Source: Nocardioides sp. Iso805N
GTDB taxonomy: Bacteria > Actinomycetota > Actinomycetes > Propionibacteriales > Nocardioidaceae
Assembly (NCBI RefSeq): GCF_000364605.1
Contig: NZ_KB822586.1
Coordinates: 1 to 64,000 of the forward strand
DNA: 64,000 nucleotides
Direction of reading: 5' to 3'
In this document: in pieces, positions 58,659 to 64,000 of the stretch
Position numbering within the stretch: the stretch's first letter is position 1
Layout: every line of letters begins with the position of its first letter
Notes under the pieces: model-generated
What the model saw: the letters and a program-made list of their open reading frames with translations, nothing else
Database searches by the model: none
What the model was told of the DNA's origin: nothing
Program-made: the position numbers and the translations under genes

Positions 58659-59935
58659 GACGCGACCGCCACCGGCGGTCCGACCACGCGGCGGCCCATC
58701 GAGGCCACCAGCGCACCGACCTGCGTGCCGATGCAGACGCTCGCGAAGGTCGCCCCGGCGGTCGCGAGGGCGGAGGTGTTGGTCGAGGACAGCGCCACCA
58801 GGCCGACGGTACCGGGCACCAGCAGCATGAAGGCGGGCTGGAACGTGACGGTCGCCGGCACTGCGGAGCCCAGTCGCTCGACGGCTCGGGCGACGACCAG
58901 CAGGAGACCGGCGGCGATGCCGGAAGCGACGATGCTGTTGGTGATGGCAGCGGCGACGGTGACCACGGCGTACGTGCCGAGCATGACCACGACGCCGAGT
59001 CCGGCGAGCCGCCTGCCGGCCCCGAACGCGACGCTCACGCCGAGGGCGAGCAGCACCACGCCGACCACCGAGATCCACTCCGGTGGCAGCGCCGACCAGG
59101 CCGATCCGCCGTGGGCACTGCCGGGGATGTCACCCACCAGGCCGGCGGAGTCCGGGTCGATGTGCAGACCTGTCACCGAGGCTCCGGCGGCGATCCCGGC
59201 CGCCATGAAGGCGAGCGCGATGGCGCCGTACGTCAGGCGCGCGGCGCCGGCGACGATGTCGGTGGAGGTCAGCTCGAGCAGGGCGTTGGTGATCAGCGCG
59301 CCTGGGACGAGGACGGCGAACGGCGCGCAGACCGCTGCCAGCGGCACGGTGCCGATGTCGAGGACGTTGACGAGCGTTCCGACAGCGGATGCGGCGAAGA
59401 ACGCCGTCACGAACGGCATCACCGACGCCGCGGAGCGGGTCCGCTCGGCCAACTCCACGGCGGCTCCGATCAGGGCACCGAGGACGAGTGCCGACACCTC
59501 CGCCCACCAGGGGCAGCGGAACAGCGTCGCCAGCCCGGCCGCGATCAGCGCGCTGCCGACCGTGGTGGCCAGGACGGGATGACGCTGCCGGTGGCCGCGG
59601 ATCGTGGCGATGTGCGACGGCACATCCGCCAGCGCAACGGAGCCGTGCGCGATCGCGCGGGAGAGGCGGCTGGCCTCGGCCGCCTGCAGGAACGTCAGCG
59701 CGCCCTCCGCGCTCGCCATCCGAGTTTCCCCGGTCTGATCGTCGCTGACCATCACCGTCTGCGGGAGCACGGAGAACGTCAGGTCCAGCGTGGGGGTCGC
59801 CGTCGCGCAGGCGGCCTCCAACCCGTCGCGTACGTCGGAGACCGACATGCCGGCGTCCAGCAGCAGCGCGCCGATCCGGCCGTAGGTGGACTCCGGGCCG
59901 GGGCTCGCAGCGGCGAAGGTCGTCTGCACGAGCAC
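58655..59935 (-). CDS. ThrE-family threonine/serine exporter
   Basis: 426 residues. N-terminal ThrE domain (GRIGALLLDAGMSVSDVRDGLEAAC, about 18-42; FSVLPQTVMVSD), then about ten membrane helices to the end, with FQPAFMLLVPGTVGL in the C-terminal ThrE_2 part. Both modules of Corynebacterium ThrE are thus fused, as in that protein. It exports threonine and serine. GTG 59935 has only a weak ribosome site; GTG 59929 is equally possible. Confidence 0.92.
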   Translation of the reverse strand: MLVQTTFAAASPGPESTYGRIGALLLDAGMSVSDVRDGLEAACATATPTLDLTFSVLPQTVMVSDDQTGETRMASAEGALTFLQAAEASRLSRAIAHGSVALADVPSHIATIRGHRQRHPVLATTVGSALIAAGLATLFRCPWWAEVSALVLGALIGAAVELAERTRSAASVMPFVTAFFAASAVGTLVNVLDIGTVPLAAVCAPFAVLVPGALITNALLELTSTDIVAGAARLTYGAIALAFMAAGIAAGASVTGLHIDPDSAGLVGDIPGSAHGGSAWSALPPEWISVVGVVLLALGVSVAFGAGRRLAGLGVVVMLGTYAVVTVAAAITNSIVASGIAAGLLLVVARAVERLGSAVPATVTFQPAFMLLVPGTVGLVALSSTNTSALATAGATFASVCIGTQVGALVASMGRRVVGPPVAVAS

Positions 59936-60050
59936 ATGGTGCCACCCGCGATGTCCTACCGCAGAAGCGGACGATCCGATCGGACGGCGTGCTGGAGGCT
60001 CACCGGATCTGGGGGAGCCGCAGCGCTGTTGCTGTGCCAGACTCGAGGTC

Positions 60051-60461
60051 ATGACTGCGTCCCGCACGCTCCTGTTGCCGGTCCTCGCCGTGCTCAGCCT
60101 GGGCCTGGTGGCCTGCGGAAGCGACGACACCTCCGCCACCGACAAGGCCTGCTCCGCGCGGGACGACCTGTCCACCTCGGTGCAGAAGGTCGTCACCGAC
60201 CTCAAGGCCGGCAACCTCGGCAATGCCAAGGACCAGCTCAGTGACGTCAAGTCCAAGCTCTCCGCACTCGGCGACGCCGTCGGCGACCTGAAGTCGCAGG
60301 AGAAGGACGAGCTGCAGCCGCAGGTCCAGCAGGTGCAGGACGACCTGAAGGCGCTGACCGACGTCAGCAGCCTCACCGAGCTGCGCACCGCCTTCACCAC
60401 CCTCGACTCCAGCGCCTCCGCCCTCGTCAAAGATCTCGGCACCGATCTCAAGTGCTCCTGA
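60051..60461 (+). CDS. lipoprotein with a coiled-coil domain
   Basis: 136 residues. Signal peptide LLLPVLAVLSLGLVACGS with lipobox LVAC, Cys at residue 20, so the mature protein is lipid-anchored outside the membrane. The rest is a long amphipathic helix (QKVVTDLKAGNLGNAKDQLSDVKSKLSALGDAVGDLK, QPQVQQVQDDLKALTDV) with heptad character. Two further cysteines (DKACSA and LKCS at the end) may pair. Function unknown. Its last codons overlap the GTG start of the next gene. Confidence 0.82.
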   Translation: MTASRTLLLPVLAVLSLGLVACGSDDTSATDKACSARDDLSTSVQKVVTDLKAGNLGNAKDQLSDVKSKLSALGDAVGDLKSQEKDELQPQVQQVQDDLKALTDVSSLTELRTAFTTLDSSASALVKDLGTDLKCS

Positions 60462-61315
60462 CGCGCGTCCGCAGCGCCGCCGGGGCGGTGATCTTCCACA
60501 GGGTCGCCGGCCCTGAGGGCGCCAGCCGTCGCGACCGGATCCACGGCCGCGCTGGCCCGCGCCTGGCTGAGCCCGGCTCCCCGATCTGGCGGGTGCATGG
60601 CGACGCGGCGATGTTCATCGGAGGGCTGCGTGCGCTGCTGTTGCAGTCGCTGCATCCCGCGGCCATGCGCGCCGTGTCCGAGCACAGCGGCTATCGCGGC
60701 GACATGCTCGGCCGGCTCGCCCGGACCAGCACGTTCATCGCGACCACCACCTTCGGCCACGTCGAGGATGCCGAGGCCGCGATCGAGGCGGTGCGGCGGA
60801 TCCATCGCCACGTGCACGGCACCATGCCCGACGGGACGCCCTACCGGGCCGACGACCCGCACCTGCTGGAGTGGGTGCACATCGCCGAGATCGACAGCTT
60901 CCTGACCGCACACCAGACCTACGGCGCGCACCCGCTCGACCCGGCCGAGCGGGACGAGTACGTCGCCCAGACAGCCGAGGTGGCGCGTCGACTCGGCGTA
61001 CTCGATCCGCCGTTGACCGAACGAGACCTCAAGGCGCGGCTGCAGGCGTTCCGACCCGAGCTGCGCTCGACCCCGGAGGCTCGGGAGGCGGTCGGCTACG
61101 TCCTGCTCCGACCGCCGCTGGGGCTCGCCGAGCGGGTGCCGTACGCCGCGTTTAGCGCCGCGGCGATCGGGCTGATGCCGCGGTGGACGCGCCGGCCGCT
61201 GCGGCTGCCCTGGCTGCCGGTCACCGAGCGGACCGTGGTGCGGGCGCTCGGCACGCTGACCACCGGCACGATCCGGTGGGCGATGAAGCCACCGCCTCGG
61301 CCGCAGGGGGAGTGA
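60452..61315 (+). CDS. MpaB/DUF2236-type oxygenase
   Basis: 287 residues. Family landmarks are WRVHGDAAMFIGGLRALLLQSLHPAAMRAVSEHS (about 45-78), TTTFGHVEDAEAAIEAVRRIHRHVHG and LEWVHIAEIDSFL, with many conserved His residues that ligate haem in relatives. Family members include the rubber oxygenase Lcp and the fungal mycophenolate oxygenase MpaB'. The substrate here is unknown. GTG 60452 overlaps the preceding lipoprotein gene. Confidence 0.87.
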   Translation: MLLTRVRSAAGAVIFHRVAGPEGASRRDRIHGRAGPRLAEPGSPIWRVHGDAAMFIGGLRALLLQSLHPAAMRAVSEHSGYRGDMLGRLARTSTFIATTTFGHVEDAEAAIEAVRRIHRHVHGTMPDGTPYRADDPHLLEWVHIAEIDSFLTAHQTYGAHPLDPAERDEYVAQTAEVARRLGVLDPPLTERDLKARLQAFRPELRSTPEAREAVGYVLLRPPLGLAERVPYAAFSAAAIGLMPRWTRRPLRLPWLPVTERTVVRALGTLTTGTIRWAMKPPPRPQGE

Positions 61316-61318
61316 CCC

Positions 61319-61732
61319 TCAGAGTCCGAGCAGCCGCTCGAGTGCGATCCTCGCCGCCTCGGAGCGCTGCGCCTGCTCGGCCAGCCGGCCGGCCAGCGTC
61401 TGCGCCCACTCCTCGATGCTGGTGTCGCGTCGCGAGATCACCACACCGCCGACCTCGGTGACGATCCGGGCCCGAGGCGCACGGCCGGGCGCCGGCTCGA
61501 GCTCGAGGGTCACGTCATCGAGGCGGGCGCGGATCCGCTCGACGCTGCCACGCCGCCCGGCGACGCGATCGCCCAGGGACCGCTTCCACTCGACCTCGAC
61601 CGCGCCTGGCGGCAGGGCGTCGCCGAGCGTGCTGGTCAAGATGGTGGCGTAGGCCTCGAGATCACGGGTGTCGGCGCGCAACGCAGCGGCCACCATCGCG
61701 ATGTCGACCTCGGGGTCGGGCTGGTCGGGCAC
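61319..61732 (-). CDS. conserved protein of unknown function, 137 residues
   Basis: Helix-rich ends (DIAMVAAALRADTRDLEAYATILTSTLGD; ARIALERLLGL) with a basic, beta-rich middle (AVEVEWKRSLGDRV, TEVGGVVISRRDTSIEEW). No family is recognised. GTG 61732 has GAGAGG eight bases upstream. It is the last gene of the operon carrying two YbjQ-type genes, 12 bases after the second, so it probably works with them. Confidence 0.6.
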   Translation of the reverse strand: MPDQPDPEVDIAMVAAALRADTRDLEAYATILTSTLGDALPPGAVEVEWKRSLGDRVAGRRGSVERIRARLDDVTLELEPAPGRAPRARIVTEVGGVVISRRDTSIEEWAQTLAGRLAEQAQRSEAARIALERLLGL

Positions 61733-61744
61733 TCGCCGATCCTC

Positions 61745-62575
61745 TCAGTCGGTGAGCGGAAGCACGAGGGTGGGTTTGGCGATGATGTGATCGTCGCGCA
61801 GCGCACGCACCGCGGTGCCGATGGCGAAGAACTCGGTGGTGTGCCCACCCCAGCGGTGCGGCAGGCTGAGCAGCTGCACGCCGACGATGCCCTCGGCCTC
61901 GAGCCGCTCGGCCTCGTGCTGCATGCGGCCCATCGCGAGCTCGCGGGCGTCGTACAGGGCCTCGGTGAACTGCGGGATCTCCACATTGGTGCCGGTGTTG
62001 CCCAGCGCCTGCCAGAACTTCTGGTGGCCGATGTGATAGACGCAGGTGCCCATCGTCATCCCGAGCGGGGCGTAGCCGGCCTGGAGCAGCGTCCAGAAGT
62101 CCTGCCCGGACAGGTCGGAGGTGAACGGCTGGCCGAGGTTGTTGCGCCAGGAGTGTCCCGGCGGGGCGAGCGGATGATCGGGATCAGCCTTGACCGCGGT
62201 GCCGACGGCGATGAACTCCGCGATGCTCTCGCCGAACTCCTTGAACTCGATCTCGAGCCGGACGCCGACGATGCCGTCCGCGCCGAGGGCGTCCGCCTCG
62301 GCCTCCATCCGGGTCATGGCGAGCTCGCGAGCGTGGTACATCGCCTCCGAGAGAGTGGTCAGCTCCTGGTTCTTGCTCCAGCGGCCGAACTGGACACCGA
62401 CGTGGTAGACACTCGAGCCCAGCACCAGCCCGAGTGGCCGGAAGCCGGCCTCGCGCACCAGCAGGAACTCGTTGACGCTCAGGTCGGAGGTGAACAGGCC
62501 GCGGTGCTCGCCCTCGCGCATCGCGTTGAGGCGGTTGATCGCGTCGCGGGGGATAGCGGTCTCGTCGAGCGTCAT
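61745..62575 (-). CDS. double YbjQ/UPF0145-domain protein (first described of two)
   Basis: 276 residues with two YbjQ modules in tandem: LFTSDLSVNEFLLVREAGFRPLGLVLGSSVYHVG / AMYHARELAMTRMEAEADALGADGIVGVRLE, and FTSDLSGQDFWTLLQAGYAPLGMTMGTCVYHIG / ALYDARELAMGRMQHEAERLEAEGIVGVQL. Single YbjQ domains form pentameric rings of unknown role and were called heavy-metal binding. A start overlap by ATGA couples it to the preceding YbjQ gene. The function is unknown. Confidence 0.88.
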   Translation of the reverse strand: MTLDETAIPRDAINRLNAMREGEHRGLFTSDLSVNEFLLVREAGFRPLGLVLGSSVYHVGVQFGRWSKNQELTTLSEAMYHARELAMTRMEAEADALGADGIVGVRLEIEFKEFGESIAEFIAVGTAVKADPDHPLAPPGHSWRNNLGQPFTSDLSGQDFWTLLQAGYAPLGMTMGTCVYHIGHQKFWQALGNTGTNVEIPQFTEALYDARELAMGRMQHEAERLEAEGIVGVQLLSLPHRWGGHTTEFFAIGTAVRALRDDHIIAKPTLVLPLTD

Positions 62576-63480
62576 CGACGGGTCTCCTTGGTTCGGTCGA
62601 GCGGCAGGATGGTCAGGCTGTTCGTGGGCGCGGAGGCGGTACGCCGGAACGACGTGGCCGCCGTACCGATGATGGTGGCCTGCGCGACGTGGTCGGTGTG
62701 CCCGTCGCTCGGCTCCTGCTCCCAGATCTTGAGCCGCATGCCCGAGACCAGCACCGCCTCGCCGCCGTGGGCACGGGCGCGTCGCTCGAACTGGGTGCGA
62801 GCGTCGTGGCGGGCCGCGTTCACCAGGTCGGTGTAACCGTCGATCTGGGTGTTGGACCAGGTCTGCCGCTGCTGGTAGGTGGAGTAGTCGTCGTGCCTGA
62901 CAGCGGCCGAGATACCGATCGCGATGCCGGTCGGGACCCAGCCCGCGTGCAGCAGCTTGCTGGTGTCGGTGCCGGACAGATCCGTGGTGAACGGCGTCGT
63001 CGCACGTGGTCCAGCGCCTCGCACGGCGGTCCCGAGGGCGAGGAACTCGCGGTTGTCGCCACCCAGGTGCTCCTGGCTGAGCCTGATCCCCACCACCCCG
63101 TCGGCTCCGAGGGCGACAGCCTCTTGGAGCAGCCGGCTCAGTGCGGTGTCCCAACCCCGGTAGTAGGCGTCCATCAATGGCGCCAGCCCGGCCCAGCGAC
63201 TGCCGCTTCCCGAGGTGACCGTGCGGGAGCCGTAGCCCGTCCCGTAGCCCATCCCGTAGCCGCAGCCGACGCCGCGCCAGCCGATGTGCTCGACCATGCA
63301 GCCCATCACCTCGCCGACGGGTGTGAAGCCGACCGCCGCCAACGCCGCGGCCTCCGGCACGCTCAACAACGACCCGGCGACGTGGGAGTCAGCGGCTCGC
63401 GCGATCCGGGAGCGAGCGGCCGGAGGCAGGCCGACACCGTCCCAGGGCTGCTGTTCGTCGCGTGGCGGCACGGTCCCCAT
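62572..63480 (-). CDS. double YbjQ/UPF0145-domain protein with a Gly-Tyr loop
   Basis: 302 residues. The first module (GFTPVGEVMGCMVEHIGWRG ... LQEAVALGADGVVGIRL) has an insert of alternating Gly and Tyr (GCGYGMGYGTGYGS) after residue 70. The second (FTTDLSGTDTSKLLHAGWVPTGIAIGISAAVRHDDYS) has less of the family pattern in its second half. It is the first gene of the operon. The Gly-Tyr loop is unusual among YbjQ proteins and may mediate assembly. Role unknown. Confidence 0.83.
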   Translation of the reverse strand: MGTVPPRDEQQPWDGVGLPPAARSRIARAADSHVAGSLLSVPEAAALAAVGFTPVGEVMGCMVEHIGWRGVGCGYGMGYGTGYGSRTVTSGSGSRWAGLAPLMDAYYRGWDTALSRLLQEAVALGADGVVGIRLSQEHLGGDNREFLALGTAVRGAGPRATTPFTTDLSGTDTSKLLHAGWVPTGIAIGISAAVRHDDYSTYQQRQTWSNTQIDGYTDLVNAARHDARTQFERRARAHGGEAVLVSGMRLKIWEQEPSDGHTDHVAQATIIGTAATSFRRTASAPTNSLTILPLDRTKETRR

Positions 63481-63545
63481 CGTGCCGTACGCCGCCAGCA
63501 GACGTCCGCGGAATCATCGTGGGACCTGCTGTGTTGCAGCCGGGC

Positions 63546-64000
63546 GTGAACAGCTCTCTCTTCGAGTCCCTGTCCGTCGGCGCGGTGACGCTGCCGAACC
63601 GTGTGCTGATGGCGCCGCTGACCCGCATGCGTGCCACCGACCCCGGCGACGTGCCGAACCCGTTGATGGCTGAGTACTACCGTCAGCGCGCCGGCGCCGG
63701 GCTCATCGTCACCGAGGGCACCCAGATCTCGCCGGTCGGCAAGGGCAACATGGACACGCCCGGCATCTACAGCGACGAGCAGGTCGAGGGCTGGCGACTG
63801 ATCACCGACGCCGTGCACGCCGAGGGCGGCCGGATCGCGGCGCAGCTGTGGCACGTCGGCCGGGTCTCGCACGAGTCGCTGACCGGCGGCGTCCAGCCGG
63901 TGTCCGCCTCGGCCACTGAGTACCGCAGCCGCGCCACCCTCAAGGGCCCCGACGGCCTGCCGCAGCGGGCCGACTCTCCGACCCCGCGCCGGCTGAGCGT
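63546..64000 (+). CDS. Old Yellow Enzyme-family NADH:flavin oxidoreductase, N-terminal part
   Basis: Partial, running off the right edge; 151 residues present. SLFESLSVGAVTLPNRVLMAPLTRMRATDPG is the standard OYE start, followed by YYRQRAGAGLIVTEGTQISPVGKGNMDTPGI and AAQLWHVGRVSHESLTGG (FMN- and substrate-binding region). It reduces activated alkenes such as enones with NAD(P)H. GTG 63546 is the chosen start since family sequence begins there. No Shine-Dalgarno is seen. Confidence 0.92.
   Translation, partial: MNSSLFESLSVGAVTLPNRVLMAPLTRMRATDPGDVPNPLMAEYYRQRAGAGLIVTEGTQISPVGKGNMDTPGIYSDEQVEGWRLITDAVHAEGGRIAAQLWHVGRVSHESLTGGVQPVSASATEYRSRATLKGPDGLPQRADSPTPRRLS

Noticed and set aside
1..64000. 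tRNA, rRNA, insertion sequences and prophage
   Set aside because: I found no cloverleaf with a GGTTCGA-type arm, no rRNA signature, no transposase motif and no phage structural gene. The one structural RNA gene seen is rnpB.

Overview
The window is GC-rich chromosomal DNA from an actinobacterium, most likely a Nocardioides-type member of the Propionibacteriales. The clues are F420-linked enzymes, a KstR-type sterol regulator, a glnA2/glnE neighbourhood, DUF2510, DUF6458 and CG0192-type proteins, a 13E12/DUF222 protein at the left edge, frequent GTG starts and tightly overlapping ATGA/GTGA junctions. I see no phage, plasmid, transposase, CRISPR array, rRNA or tRNA. The one clear structural RNA gene is rnpB (RNase P RNA). 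The one clear riboswitch is a guanidine-I (ykkC) aptamer.

Left part (1-9.4 kb): the end of a DUF222 protein, a repeat-filled spacer, a GAF histidine kinase that appears translationally coupled to an 11-codon leader ORF, a thioredoxin, and then a riboswitch-led guanidine assimilation operon (permease, two DUF1989 carboxyguanidine deiminase subunits, carboxylase, allophanate hydrolase). The carboxylase is only the carboxyltransferase half. It has no biotin carboxylase and no biotin carrier domain, so another subunit must be supplied from elsewhere.

9-24 kb: a VIT1-type membrane protein, an SF2 helicase with a predicted membrane hairpin, a secreted GH12-like glycosidase, a reductive-pyrimidine-type operon (beta-ureidopropionase, dihydropyrimidinase, F420-dependent LLM enzyme), a quinone oxidoreductase with a divergent HxlR regulator and a palindromic operator, a PD-(D/E)XK-fold protein, a PPOX stress protein, a DUF389 membrane protein, rnpB (a dispersed repeat sequence lies in its P12 arm) and three small genes.

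24-41 kb: a two-component system with its ABC exporter, panB, a MacB-like ABC exporter, glutamine-dependent NAD synthase, a SatD-type protein with operators and a membrane partner, and glnA2, a glutamine amidotransferase and glnE.

41-64 kb: a DUF6458 protein, two Mce-associated-like proteins, an F420/PPOX protein behind a KstR-like box, kstR with an alpha/beta hydrolase, two tandem paralogous GGDEF-EAL proteins, azlCD, an APC permease behind a CRP/FNR-like palindrome, a TetR/acetyltransferase pair, a third GGDEF-EAL protein, several conserved actinobacterial genes of unknown role, a ThrE-type exporter, a lipoprotein, an MpaB-type oxygenase, an operon of two double YbjQ proteins, and the start of an Old Yellow Enzyme.

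Two kinds of non-coding structure recur. One is a dispersed repeat with core CCTCGACAAGCTCGG, found next to stop codons and inside rnpB, together with a second family containing GTGACCTCTCGACGG. The other is a set of long, nearly perfect hairpins in 3' intergenic spaces that probably act as terminators.
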